DNA from: Prosthecobacter vanneervenii
GTDB taxonomy: Bacteria > Verrucomicrobiota > Verrucomicrobiia > Verrucomicrobiales > Verrucomicrobiaceae
NCBI RefSeq assembly: GCF_014203095.1
Contig: NZ_JACHIG010000004.1
Coordinates: 372,001 to 436,000, forward strand
Direction: 5' to 3'
DNA: 64,000 nt
The stretch's first letter is position 1; every line of letters begins with the position of its first letter. The position numbers were made by a program, and so were the translations under genes. The notes under the pieces were generated by a model that saw nothing but the letters and a program-made list of their open reading frames with translations, had not been told where the DNA came from and ran no database searches. Below, piece by piece: positions 25,759-34,829 of this stretch.

Positions 25759-26568
25759 ATGTGGCACTTTCTGACAGAGCACTGGCGCGACGGCGTGGAG
25801 ATTCTCATCCTCGCCGCGCTGGCGTATCATGGCTATTTGTTCTTCCGCGCTACTCGCGGTGCGCGCATCCTCACCGGGCTGCTGGTGCTGCTGCTGAGCC
25901 TGGCGCTGATCTCCCTGCTGCTGGAGCTCTCTGTGATCAGCAGCCTGCTGCAGCGGTTTTCGGTTTTCCTGGCGATCGCGCTGGTGATCATCTTCCAGCC
26001 GGAGCTGCGCCGTGTGCTGGCTGAGCTGGGGAGCAGCCGTATTTTTTCCTTCAACCGCCCGGACCCCGAGGCGCTGGATGTGCTGATGGAGGCCATGCAG
26101 CAGCTCTCTTCCCGCCGGTGCGGGGCGTTGTTTGCGCTGAAGCGCGGGATTGATCTGAAGCCCTATGTCGAGTCCGGCGTGGAGCTGGATTCGGTCATTT
26201 CACCCGAGCTGATCACGACGATCTTTCATCCCAAGACGGCGCTGCATGACGGAGGTGCGATTATTGACCAAGGGCGTATCTCGGCTGCAGGCTGTGTTTT
26301 CCCGGTGAGCCAGCGTGAGATCCAGGACCGCGCCATCGGGCTGCGGCATCGTGCAGGCATGGGCATCTCCGAGGAGACGGATGCCATCGCGCTGGTGGTT
26401 TCTGAGGAGACGGGGGCTCTTTCTCTCTGCTTCCAAGGAAAGCTGGAGCACGATCTGGAACCGGATGAGCTGCGCCGGCGGATCAATGAAATTCTCTCGG
26501 ATGGCGGCGCTGGCGCCCATCCAGAATCAGCCACGGAGGGCAGTCATGAACTGGGGGCACCAACTTAA
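25759..26568 (+). CDS. cdaA: Diadenylate cyclase CdaA (DacA)
   Basis: CdaA makes the second messenger c-di-AMP. From the ATG at 25759 it has 269 residues: three membrane helices (about 13-75), then the DAC domain with LHDGGAIID at about 162-170 and GLRHRAGMG at about 194-202. The usual DGA catalytic triplet reads DGG here, followed by Ala. It is followed by a CdaR-like anchor gene (23-base overlap) and glmM, the order conserved in many bacteria, where CdaR and GlmM regulate the cyclase. Confidence 0.93.
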   Translation: MWHFLTEHWRDGVEILILAALAYHGYLFFRATRGARILTGLLVLLLSLALISLLLELSVISSLLQRFSVFLAIALVIIFQPELRRVLAELGSSRIFSFNRPDPEALDVLMEAMQQLSSRRCGALFALKRGIDLKPYVESGVELDSVISPELITTIFHPKTALHDGGAIIDQGRISAAGCVFPVSQREIQDRAIGLRHRAGMGISEETDAIALVVSEETGALSLCFQGKLEHDLEPDELRRRINEILSDGGAGAHPESATEGSHELGAPT

Positions 26569-26851
26569 AGAACTCATCACCCGCAACTGGCGGGAAAAGA
26601 TCATCTCCCTGGTGCTGGCGTTTTTGTTCTGGTTTATGATCAAAGCGCAGGATGCCCGGCAGGCACTGCCGTATACGATGCCGGCGCCACGGATTCCGCA
26701 GCCCACCTCCATCGCGCCGCCGCAGCTCACACCAGTGATCCCTCCTCCTACGCAGGCTCCGCCACAGCTGGAGGCTACGCTGCCGCCGGCCAGCGCCGCC
26801 GCGCCTGCTGCCAAGACCGGGGAAGCCATCAAGGGTGCCGCCGGGCTTTGA
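26546..26851 (+). CDS. Minimal CdaR/YbbR-like membrane anchor without YbbR domains
   Basis: The 101-residue protein starts MNWGHQLKELITRNWREKII, then one membrane helix SLVLAFLFWFMIKAQD. This is the classic N-terminus of YbbR/CdaR proteins. Instead of YbbR repeats the rest is Pro/Ala-rich (about 65 residues, many PP and PQ pairs) and ends IKGAAGL. A clear Shine-Dalgarno GGAGGG lies five bases before the ATG, inside cdaA. The position between cdaA and glmM matches the conserved operon. It is probably a reduced CdaR; it could instead be a truncated pseudogene, but the frame is intact. Confidence 0.75.
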   Translation: MNWGHQLKELITRNWREKIISLVLAFLFWFMIKAQDARQALPYTMPAPRIPQPTSIAPPQLTPVIPPPTQAPPQLEATLPPASAAAPAAKTGEAIKGAAGL

Positions 26852-26885
26852 CACTCAGGGAGTCCTGAGCTAGAAGCGCCGTCCT

Positions 26886-28247
26886 ATGTCTGAAAAGCGT
26901 CAGTTCTTCGGCACCGACGGCGTACGTGCCGTGGCCAATCGTCATCCAATGACCCCCGAGTTTGTCATGCGCCTCGCGCAGGCTGCAGCCGTCGTGCTGG
27001 GAGGCAAAGGCGAGGGCGGCGAACGTCCGAAAGCCGTGGTGGGCCGTGATACGCGTGCCTCTGGAGAGATGCTGGAGTCAGCGATCGCCGCCGGGCTGAA
27101 CTCCGCCGGAGTGGACGTGATTTTGGCCGGCCAGCTGCCGACTCCGGCGGTGGCGATGCTGAGCGAGCAGCTCGGAGCCAATTTTGGCATCATCGTTTCT
27201 GCCTCCCACAATCCTTTTACGGATAACGGCGTGAAATTCGTCCACGGAAATGGGCGCAAGCTGAACGACAAGACAGAGTCTGCGATTGAGCGTCTGGTGC
27301 TGGGCACGGAAGACACGCCACGTCCTGAGGGGCGTGGGATCGGTCGAATTACAAAGCTGGCGGATGGTGTGGACCGCTATGTGGCGCATGCAGTTTCCTC
27401 GATGGGCGGTGTGCGCCTGGACGGGATGCGCGTGGCGCTGGACAACGCGCATGGCGCCTCCTCCTTTACCAGCGCGCTGGCGCTGGAGCAGCTGGGTGCA
27501 GATGTGCAGGTCTTCCATTCCGAGCCGGACGGTTTCAACATCAATGAGGAGTGCGGCTGCACGCATTCTGAAGAGATCGAGCGCATCGTGCGCCAGTGCC
27601 AGGCGGAGGCGGGGATCGCGCATGATGGTGATGCCGACCGCGGGGCGCTGTGCGACGAGCTGGCCATCGCGCTGGATGGCGATGAGCTCATGGCCATCGC
27701 CGCCGAGTCCATGCTGCGCAAAGGCACTCTGAAGCATAACACGCTGGCCGTGACGGTGATGAGCAACTACGGGCTGGATGATCTCGTGTCCCGCCTTGGC
27801 GGTCGCGTGATCCGCACCGGAGTAGGCGACCGGTACGTGCTGGAAGAAATGCATGCACGTGGGTTGAACTTTGGCGGCGAGCAGAGCGGGCACATCATCT
27901 TTGGTGACTGGGCCACCACCGGCGACGGACTGATCTCCGGCCTGCAGGTGCTGCGAATCATGAAGGAAACCGGCGAGCCGCTGAGCGAGCTGCGCAAGTG
28001 CCTGAAAAAATTCCCGCAGTGCGCGCGCAACCTGCGCGTGCGTGCCAAGCCGCCGGTGGACCAGCTGGTGGAAGCACAGAAGATCATCAAGGAAACGGAG
28101 AAGAAACTCGGTGACTATGGCCGCGTGCTGCTGCGCTACTCCGGCACGGAGTCACTGATCCGCCTGCTGGTGGAAGGACGAGACGTGGAATATCTCGAAG
28201 CGCAGGCAGACAAAATCGCGTCCGCAGTGCTGGCGCAGATCGGGTAA
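26886..28247 (+). CDS. glmM: Phosphoglucosamine mutase
   Basis: GlmM interconverts glucosamine-6-phosphate and glucosamine-1-phosphate for UDP-GlcNAc and peptidoglycan synthesis. The 453-residue protein has FFGTDGVRAVAN at the start, the phosphoserine loop VSASHNPFTDNG at about residue 105, the metal loop DGDADRGALCDE near 245, and RYSGTESLIRLLVEG at the C-terminus. In other bacteria GlmM binds and inhibits CdaA, and here it is the third gene of that locus. It is 34 bases after the CdaR-like gene. Confidence 0.96.
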   Translation: MSEKRQFFGTDGVRAVANRHPMTPEFVMRLAQAAAVVLGGKGEGGERPKAVVGRDTRASGEMLESAIAAGLNSAGVDVILAGQLPTPAVAMLSEQLGANFGIIVSASHNPFTDNGVKFVHGNGRKLNDKTESAIERLVLGTEDTPRPEGRGIGRITKLADGVDRYVAHAVSSMGGVRLDGMRVALDNAHGASSFTSALALEQLGADVQVFHSEPDGFNINEECGCTHSEEIERIVRQCQAEAGIAHDGDADRGALCDELAIALDGDELMAIAAESMLRKGTLKHNTLAVTVMSNYGLDDLVSRLGGRVIRTGVGDRYVLEEMHARGLNFGGEQSGHIIFGDWATTGDGLISGLQVLRIMKETGEPLSELRKCLKKFPQCARNLRVRAKPPVDQLVEAQKIIKETEKKLGDYGRVLLRYSGTESLIRLLVEGRDVEYLEAQADKIASAVLAQIG

Positions 28248-28258
28248 ACCTTTCAGCG

Positions 28259-28429
28259 ATGAAGAGCCATTTTCATCCGGCATTAGCCCTTGGCGCTTGC
28301 ATCATCATCGGGTGCGGCGTTGTCACCATGGGTTTTGCCAGGGAGTCAGGCCAGATTGTTGCATTTTTGGCTATCGCCTTTGGCGGGTGGCTGCTCAAGC
28401 AGGTCATGGAGAGTGCAAACAAGGAATGA
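28259..28429 (+). CDS. 56-residue hydrophobic peptide between glmM and bioD
   Basis: A short frame begins with ATG at 28259 and ends with TGA at 28427-28429. It encodes two likely membrane helices (ALGACIIIGCGVVTMGF and IVAFLAIAFGGWLLKQV) with a polar tail. Its TGA overlaps the bioD ATG by four bases, which argues for real, coupled translation. No family is recognised. Confidence 0.6.
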   Translation: MKSHFHPALALGACIIIGCGVVTMGFARESGQIVAFLAIAFGGWLLKQVMESANKE

Positions 28430-29055
28430 GCGTGAGCCATTATTTCATTACCGGAACTGATACGGACGCAGGCAAGACCTATGTCACCTGCCTGCTGCTG
28501 GAGGCGCTGAAGCGTGAAGGCAAGCGGGTGACGGGATTCAAGCCGTTTGTCTGTGGCCAGCGTGATGACGCCATTCATCTGGCCAATGCCGGCAGCGGTG
28601 GGCTGACGGTGGACGAGGTGAATCCGGTGTGGTTCAAGGTGCCTGCGGCTCCGTATGCGGCGGCACTGATGGAGAACCGGAGGTTTGAGCTGAACGACGT
28701 CATCGAGCGGTTTCAGGAGATCGCGCAACGGCACGAGCATGTGCTGGTGGAGGGTGCGGGAGGCTGGGAGGTGCCGCTGAATGAGTTTTCGACGATGGCG
28801 GACTTTGCGCAGCGGCTGGCGCTGCCGGTGATCGTGGTGGTGAACAACAAACTGGGCTGCCTGAACCACACGATCTTAACTGTGCGCAACATCCAGGCCC
28901 GGGGCATGACCTGCGCCGGGGTGATCCTGAACTATGTGCAGGAGGAACGCGACGCGGCGAGCATCAGCAACCGGATGGTGCTGGAGCATTTTCTTGATGT
29001 GCCGGTGCTGGCGGAAGTGATGCACGGAGAGACGGAGATCGAGTGGCCGCTGTAG
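28426..29055 (+). CDS. bioD: Dethiobiotin synthetase
   Basis: BioD closes the ureido ring of dethiobiotin from DAPA, CO2 and ATP. The 209-residue protein has the P-loop FITGTDTDAGKTYVT at the start, the GFKPFVCGQRDD segment, and VLVEGAGGWEVPL, all BioD signatures. The ATG at 28426 places the P-loop nine residues in and couples it to the upstream small peptide gene. Other bio genes are not in the window. The usual GTDTxxGKT motif is intact. Confidence 0.93.
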   Translation: MSVSHYFITGTDTDAGKTYVTCLLLEALKREGKRVTGFKPFVCGQRDDAIHLANAGSGGLTVDEVNPVWFKVPAAPYAAALMENRRFELNDVIERFQEIAQRHEHVLVEGAGGWEVPLNEFSTMADFAQRLALPVIVVVNNKLGCLNHTILTVRNIQARGMTCAGVILNYVQEERDAASISNRMVLEHFLDVPVLAEVMHGETEIEWPL

Positions 29056-29117
29056 GTGTCAGCGGTGAGATTGAAACACAGTTGAGCAGGCGTCCTCTGT
29101 GCATAGCTTCCTTCTAC

Positions 29118-30368
29118 ATGAAAGCGACCATTGTCGTCCTCTTTTTGTCCGCGCTCAACATGACCGCCAAGTCTCAGGACAAGGCCGCGCTGAACGAGGC
29201 AATCTCGGTGTTTAACGAAATTGACGCCCACTTCAAAGATTGGACGCATTACTCCTATGGCGCTGATAATCTCGAAGGAGGGAGATCATACCAGAATCAG
29301 GTTTGGAAACACGATAGTGATGCAGGTTTTGTGAAAGTGGAGATGCTCAACGTCAACGAGCACGGCGAGACCAAGGTACAGTACTATTTGAAGGGCGACC
29401 GCTTGTTCTTCACGCTGGACCGCTCGGAAACGACGCTGACGATGCCCAATGCGCCGACGGATGTCGTGGAGAAGCGCTGCTACTTTGCAAACAATCAGCT
29501 CATTCGGCAGTTGGAAAAAACGGCGCAGTTTCCCGAAGGCGCGCCCATGGACACCAAGGGCTTCAAAAACCGCGAACTGTCCTTGAATGCTGACAAGACT
29601 GCCGCTGAAACCTACATGGCCCAGCACGCGCTGGCCGCCTCTGTCATCGAGCGCGCTCGAAAAATCCAGGAAGAGCAGCAGCAGCAGCCAGCGGATGCGC
29701 CTGCGGCCTTATCAGCCGCCAGCATGGCGGGTGAAGGCTGGCGGCTGATCGCAGGATCAGTGTCGCGCGATGGCAACTATGCCCTCGCCTGGGGCCTCAA
29801 AGGAAAAAAGGAGATCACCGGCGAAGCTGAAGAAGACGGTGCCTTATCAGCCGACCCCGGTGACCCGGATCTTGTAAATTACGTCGTCGATCTTCACACC
29901 AAGGCGATCGTGGGTACTCTTCAAGGCAGGCACTTTGGTGACAGACAGCGCTATAACCACATAACCAATGAGACCGAATGGTCGAGTGACTCCATGTATG
30001 TCGCCCAGGTGTGCAGTTTCAAGTGGCACACGAGCAGCGCCTTCGTCTATGATCTGCAGAGCGGTAATGCGGTGTCTCGTGGAACTGATCTGATTGCTCC
30101 GGCCGCTTCTGCAGCCCTCAAGAAACTGCAAGGCAGCCCCCAGCTAAAAAAGTTCAAGCCTGATGAATTCGCCATCAAATTGAACGAAGTGCGCATCATG
30201 CAGCGTGCGTCTGCTTACGTGCTGATGGTGAATGTGCTGGGCGAAGTGCCCAAGAAAGTTGATGATGACGCCTTTTTTAAGTGCACAATCTCCTTCAGTC
30301 TGACCTCGGGCGAGAACAACGCTTTGCTAGGGCTCAAATGGTTGAGCACGGAACTGCTCGCGGATTGA
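29118..30368 (+). CDS. Secreted protein of unknown function
   Basis: From the ATG at 29118 the protein has 416 residues with a short signal peptide (VVLFLSALNMTAKSQ). A Gln-rich linker (EEQQQQP) splits it into two halves. The second half contains a beta-rich segment with ISFSLTSGENNALLGL near the end. I do not recognise a domain. Its GC content is lower than that of the neighbouring glmM. The stop is 26 bases from the convergent PAP2 gene. Confidence 0.65.
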   Translation: MKATIVVLFLSALNMTAKSQDKAALNEAISVFNEIDAHFKDWTHYSYGADNLEGGRSYQNQVWKHDSDAGFVKVEMLNVNEHGETKVQYYLKGDRLFFTLDRSETTLTMPNAPTDVVEKRCYFANNQLIRQLEKTAQFPEGAPMDTKGFKNRELSLNADKTAAETYMAQHALAASVIERARKIQEEQQQQPADAPAALSAASMAGEGWRLIAGSVSRDGNYALAWGLKGKKEITGEAEEDGALSADPGDPDLVNYVVDLHTKAIVGTLQGRHFGDRQRYNHITNETEWSSDSMYVAQVCSFKWHTSSAFVYDLQSGNAVSRGTDLIAPAASAALKKLQGSPQLKKFKPDEFAIKLNEVRIMQRASAYVLMVNVLGEVPKKVDDDAFFKCTISFSLTSGENNALLGLKWLSTELLAD

Positions 30369-30394
30369 GGGCGAGTTTTGTCCCGACCTTCGAT

Positions 30395-30994
30395 TCAAGC
30401 TGCCCGAATAGTTTGTCTTGCGACGAACACAACGAGAATGCCGACCAAAATTCCCAGAGCCATGGAGGGCGGGATGTCGCTGGGCCAGTGGGCACCGCAG
30501 TAGATACGAGAGTACGCCACGGCTGCCGCCAGCAGGTATGTGATGATGCCTGCGCGGCGATAAAAGGAGGCGATGACCGTGGCCACGGCGAAGAGATTGA
30601 CGGTGTGGCTGGAGGGGAAGGACTTGCCACGGGTGGCACCGTTGGGCTCGCTGGGTTTGACCACGGGAGGCTGGAAGAGGCGCATGAAGGCGGGGGAGCC
30701 GTGGCCGAGATCCCGGATGATGACATCGGACCGGGCATCGCGAGGGCGAACGCGGCCGATGGTTTTTTTGAGCGTGTTGGAGATCACGCCATCGCCCAGG
30801 CCGATGGCGATGCCTGCGCACAGCAGCATGGTGCGTGCGCGCCTGCCGCCACGCCATGCCGTGAGCAACGCGGCCACGATGATGAGCGGCAGCCAGGCCT
30901 CGATGGCGGAGAGAGCGGGCATGAGCCAGTCGAGCGCCGGATGAGACCAGGCGGAGTTGATCTGATGGAGCAGGCTGAGATCCCAGGAACTCAT
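30395..30994 (-). CDS. PAP2-family membrane phosphatase
   Basis: From the ATG at 30994 the protein has 199 residues and about five helices. All three PAP2 motifs are visible: KKTIGRVRPRDARSD, SFPSSHTVN, and RIYCGAHWPSD. Bacterial members dephosphorylate undecaprenyl pyrophosphate or lipid A-type substrates at the membrane. The start overlaps the stop of the upstream GT39-like gene by four bases, suggesting a joint role in lipid-linked sugar metabolism. Confidence 0.92.
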   Translation of the reverse strand: MSSWDLSLLHQINSAWSHPALDWLMPALSAIEAWLPLIIVAALLTAWRGGRRARTMLLCAGIAIGLGDGVISNTLKKTIGRVRPRDARSDVIIRDLGHGSPAFMRLFQPPVVKPSEPNGATRGKSFPSSHTVNLFAVATVIASFYRRAGIITYLLAAAVAYSRIYCGAHWPSDIPPSMALGILVGILVVFVARQTIRAA

Positions 30995-32526
30995 TGCGGG
31001 CGAACGGGTTTCCAAGCTCTCAGATTGTGCCCGAGATAGACGGTGAACTCCATCACCCGCCTGCCCAGCGGAATGCGGATGCTGCCGCGCTTTTCCAGCT
31101 TTTCAAAGGCCTCGGTGAATTCGGTGCTTTGCAGCAAAGCCGGATTGGGGCCGGGCTCCAGAATGAGGGCGTCTGAACCGATGCGCTCCTCGGGCCCCGG
31201 CCAGATCTCGTACTGAGACTGCACGGTGCCGCTGGGCTCCCAGCGGTAAACGCGTGGGTGGGAAGGCATGTAGAAAGCCATCTCTGCGGCATTGTAGCGA
31301 TGGCTGAGCGCCATGACGAAGGTGTTCTTTTTGTCAGGCACCTGATCGAGAAACTTCTGCGCCTCGATGCCTGCTTCATTCCAGCCGCGCAGGCTGGCGA
31401 GCTTGTCGATTCCCTTCAGGTCTGTGCTGAAAATGATGACGAGGGCGAGATGCACGATGAGTACGAGCGTGCCGCCCACGCGCAGAGACCAGCGCTCCCA
31501 GCCGGGATGGGCCTTGAATGGAGAAACGCCGCGCAGCCAGACCGCTGCGAGGATGAAGGCGGGGACGAAGAAGACAGCGGGCCAGTTGGGATTGATGCGC
31601 TGACGCAGGGCCAGCAGGGCAAAGCAGGCCAGCCCGGGGACGGCGGCCAGCGCGATGTAGGTGAGCTGGCGGGAGAGATCCTTGCGCAGCTTTACCACCG
31701 CGATCATGGCCGCCACCATGGCTGCGAATGTGACCGGGGTGTAGATGAGTGCCTGCAGGCCCACGTTTTCCAGGGTGCGGCTGAGCCAGCCGAGGAAGTC
31801 CAGCTTGGCAGCGTCAAAGTGGTGTTTGGTATGCTCAAGGGTGATCCAGCCGTGGCTTTGATTCCAGCGCAGCACGGGGATGATGGAGGACATGCCAAGG
31901 AGGATGGCGAGCCACATGCGGGGATTGCGCAGCAGGGCGCGGTCTTCGCGGGAGACGATGCCGAAGAAGATCATGAGGGCCGGGAAGACCAGCATCATCT
32001 GCTTGCTCAGGGTGCCCAGACCGATGACCAGGGTGAGTGCGAGCCAGCGGATGTTGCAGGAGGGTTTTTGTGCGGCGAGCCAGAAGAGAAGCAGGCCCAG
32101 CGTCCAGCAGAGGAGCAGGGGGGCATCGATGGTGAGCAGCAGGTTCAGGCCGGCATTGGCGATGGTGAGCAACACCAGGACAGCGGTGAGGAAGGCCGTG
32201 CGTGCGTCTGTGAGCAGCAGCGCCATGCGGTGGATGATGACCAGCGTGACCGTGCCAAGCAGCAGCGCTGAGAAGCGGATGCCCCATTCCTCATTGCCGG
32301 TGAGCCAGCCGATGACGCCCATCATCCAGCCGATCATGGGCGGCTTGCTGTAATAACACCAATCCGGCCTGCGGCCCCAGTCCCAATAGTAGGCCTCGTC
32401 CCCGGCGAGGTCGGCTCCATTGACAAAAAGCAGCATGACGCCGACACGCGCGACGAATACGGCGGCCAGCAGCCACCAGAAGCGTTGGGTCCATGTCGGG
32501 GAGTCAGATGCGGGAGTCTCAGCCAT
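30991..32526 (-). CDS. GT39/ArnT-like membrane glycosyltransferase
   Basis: From the ATG at 32526 the protein has 511 residues and about 12 helices. The loop near residue 42 reads DLAGDEAYYWDWGRRP, with the DE catalytic-type pair, then YYSKPPMIGWMMG, which is the pattern of the dolichyl-phosphate-mannose/ArnT family. These enzymes transfer a sugar from a polyprenyl phosphate to lipid A or protein on the outer face of the membrane. The acceptor is unknown. The C-terminal soluble part carries ALSHRYNAAEMAFYMP. Confidence 0.87.
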   Translation of the reverse strand: MAETPASDSPTWTQRFWWLLAAVFVARVGVMLLFVNGADLAGDEAYYWDWGRRPDWCYYSKPPMIGWMMGVIGWLTGNEEWGIRFSALLLGTVTLVIIHRMALLLTDARTAFLTAVLVLLTIANAGLNLLLTIDAPLLLCWTLGLLLFWLAAQKPSCNIRWLALTLVIGLGTLSKQMMLVFPALMIFFGIVSREDRALLRNPRMWLAILLGMSSIIPVLRWNQSHGWITLEHTKHHFDAAKLDFLGWLSRTLENVGLQALIYTPVTFAAMVAAMIAVVKLRKDLSRQLTYIALAAVPGLACFALLALRQRINPNWPAVFFVPAFILAAVWLRGVSPFKAHPGWERWSLRVGGTLVLIVHLALVIIFSTDLKGIDKLASLRGWNEAGIEAQKFLDQVPDKKNTFVMALSHRYNAAEMAFYMPSHPRVYRWEPSGTVQSQYEIWPGPEERIGSDALILEPGPNPALLQSTEFTEAFEKLEKRGSIRIPLGRRVMEFTVYLGHNLRAWKPVRPQ

Positions 32527-32648
32527 GCAGGTGCACGATAGCGACGACTGCGTGAGGAGAAAAGGGAATCCAGCGGGGAGAGCTTGTTTCTTGACGATGA
32601 GTGAAGAGCTTGCGCCCTGCGGCTGCGCTGGCACCATGACTGCTCGAA

Positions 32649-33872
32649 ATGACGGACCCCACGGCGCAATCTGAAATCGACTGGCTCTACAGCACGCAGC
32701 TCTTTGGCATCAAACTGGGGCTGGAAAACGTGCAGCGGCTGCTGCGGGAACTGGGATTGCCCAAGGCGGGGCAGAAATTCATCCATGTGGCGGGGACGAA
32801 CGGGAAGGGCTCCACCTGCGCCTTCATGCATTCGATTTTAAAGGCGGCAGGGATCAACGCAGGTCTTTTCACCTCGCCGCATTTGATCCATTTTGGGGAG
32901 CGGATTCGTGATGCGGAGCGGATGATTACGCCGACAGAAATTGCGGCAGGGGTGAACCGGCTGCGTGAACAAGTGGCAGGCTGGGATCCGCATCCCACCT
33001 TCTTTGAGCTGACGCTGGCGCTGGCGCTGGAGTGGTTTGCGCAGCAGGACTGCCCGTGGGTGGTGCTGGAGACGGGGCTGGGCGGGCGGCTGGATGCGAC
33101 GAATGCCATCACGCCCGAGGTTAGTGTAATCACACCGATCGGCTGGGATCACATGGACATGCTGGGGGACACGCTGGGCAAGATCGCGGCGGAGAAGGCG
33201 GGGATCATCAAGCCGGGAGTGCCGGTGGTGACTATGGTGCAGGAACCGGAGGCGATGGAGGTGATCAAGCGCACGGCTGCCGAGCGTAGGGCGGCTTTGA
33301 CGGTGATCGACGAGCCGTGGGCAGGGGAGACGGGGCTGGCGGGGCCGCACCAGCGGTGGAATGCAGCAATGGCTGTGGCAGCGCTGCGTGCTGAGGGGTT
33401 TGATTTGGATGAGGCGGTGATCGCGCGAGGTTTGCGCAAGGTGCAGTGGCCTGCGCGGTTTCAGAAGGTCGGCGGCTGCATCATTGATGGTGCGCACAAT
33501 CATGATTCAGCCCGTGTGCTGGTGCAGACGTGGCAGGAACAGTTTCCGGAGGAGCGGGCCGAGATCATCTTTGGCGCGGTGGCCGGCAAAGACACGGCTG
33601 CGGTGATGAGGGAGCTGGCGCCGATTGCTGGGAGCTGGCGTTTCACAGGCTTTGAGTCGCCGCGTGCGCTGCCGCCGGAGAAGCTGGGTGAAATCTGGGA
33701 CGGGCTGAGGATGGGTGAACATCCTGTGACAAAGCACGCGGGCATTGCCGATGCTTTGCGTGGAATGAAGCCGGGTGCGCGAGTGCTGATTGCGGGCTCG
33801 CTTTATCTGGCGGGCGAGGCGCTGGCGCTGTTGGAGGACAAGGCGGCTGCGTTTGAGAAGAGTGCGCAGTGA
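32649..33872 (+). CDS. folC: Folylpolyglutamate/dihydrofolate synthase
   Basis: FolC adds glutamate to dihydropteroate and to folates. The 407-residue protein has the Mur-ligase fold: P-loop HVAGTNGKGSTCAF at about residue 45, LETGLGGRLDATNAI near 145, and WDHMDMLGDTLGKIAAEK near 170, all typical of FolC. The C-terminal domain has GAHNHDSARVLVQTW. It diverges from the GT39-like gene and converges on the NYN gene 22 bases away. Confidence 0.94.
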   Translation: MTDPTAQSEIDWLYSTQLFGIKLGLENVQRLLRELGLPKAGQKFIHVAGTNGKGSTCAFMHSILKAAGINAGLFTSPHLIHFGERIRDAERMITPTEIAAGVNRLREQVAGWDPHPTFFELTLALALEWFAQQDCPWVVLETGLGGRLDATNAITPEVSVITPIGWDHMDMLGDTLGKIAAEKAGIIKPGVPVVTMVQEPEAMEVIKRTAAERRAALTVIDEPWAGETGLAGPHQRWNAAMAVAALRAEGFDLDEAVIARGLRKVQWPARFQKVGGCIIDGAHNHDSARVLVQTWQEQFPEERAEIIFGAVAGKDTAAVMRELAPIAGSWRFTGFESPRALPPEKLGEIWDGLRMGEHPVTKHAGIADALRGMKPGARVLIAGSLYLAGEALALLEDKAAAFEKSAQ

Positions 33873-33894
33873 GGAGAGGCAGACTGGGGTGGCG

Positions 33895-34716
33895 CTATTC
33901 CTCTGCGGCCACGGCTTTGATCTTGTAGCCGTTTTCGTTTTTCTCGAGCTTCATGAGGCCGCGCTCGGCCACGGCCTCCAGCAGGGCGCTGAAGGTGCTG
34001 AAGCCGTAGAAGCGCTCGTCAAACTGGGGCTGGAGGCGGCGGATGGCCTGCTTGACGGGGCCCGCCCAGACGGTGTCGCTGCCACTGCGGCCCAGCATGG
34101 CCTCCACGGTCTCCACCACGATCTGGATGGCCTTTTCGGGGTCGCCACCGGCTTTCTTTTCCGGAGAGTGATGCTGTGGTTTGGCAGAGGAGGATGCCTG
34201 CTTGGCACGAGCGAGGCGTTTGCGGGTCTTTTCCTCCTCGCGCACGAGGTCGTCGTAAAAGATGAACTCGTCGCAGTTGTCGATGAAGAGGCTGCTGGTG
34301 CTCTGTTTTACGCCGACACCGATGACGGTCTTGTTGTTCTCGCGCAGCTTGCTGACGAGAGGGGAGAAATCGGAGTCGCCGCTGACGATGGCGAAGGTGT
34401 CCACGTGGGGCTTGGTGTAGCAGAGATCGAGGGCGTCCACGACCATGCGGATGTCTGCGGAGTTTTTGCCGCTTTGGCGGACATGGGGGATCTCGATGAG
34501 CTCGAAGGAGGCCTCGTGCATGGCGGCCTTGAAGCTCTTGTAGCGGTCCCAGTCGCAGTAGGCCTTCTTGACGACGGTGCTGCCTTTGAGCAGGAGGCGG
34601 TCGAGGACCTTGCTCATGTCAAACTTGTCATACTGCGCATCCTTCACGCCGATGGCCAAGTTTTCAAAGTCGCAGAAAACGGCGATGGTGTGCGTGCGGT
34701 CGGGATGAGCTGCCAT
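33895..34716 (-). CDS. NYN-domain putative RNase with LOTUS/OST-HTH C-terminus
   Basis: From the ATG at 34716 the protein has 273 residues. The NYN (PIN-like) domain has the acidic active-site pattern: VFCDFENLAIGV, SADIRMVVDALDL, and IVSGDSDFSPLVSKLRENN. A Lys/Ala/Ser-rich linker leads to a C-terminal OST-HTH/LOTUS-type winged helix (PVKQAIRRLQPQFDERFYG, TFSALLEAVAERG), which can bind RNA. This is the LabA/DUF88-like arrangement. The biological target is unknown. It is 1.3 kb from the Wadjet operon, but no direct link can be shown. Confidence 0.88.
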   Translation of the reverse strand: MAAHPDRTHTIAVFCDFENLAIGVKDAQYDKFDMSKVLDRLLLKGSTVVKKAYCDWDRYKSFKAAMHEASFELIEIPHVRQSGKNSADIRMVVDALDLCYTKPHVDTFAIVSGDSDFSPLVSKLRENNKTVIGVGVKQSTSSLFIDNCDEFIFYDDLVREEEKTRKRLARAKQASSSAKPQHHSPEKKAGGDPEKAIQIVVETVEAMLGRSGSDTVWAGPVKQAIRRLQPQFDERFYGFSTFSALLEAVAERGLMKLEKNENGYKIKAVAAEE

Positions 34717-34829
34717 GATGAGGAATGGTCCGTCCATGCAGGCGGATGGTCAACCAGTGTCTTGTCAACGGTCGCAGCATGTTGCGCAAAGGATTGACAC
34801 TGGCTGTGCTTTTCCGCTTCGATGCGCGG

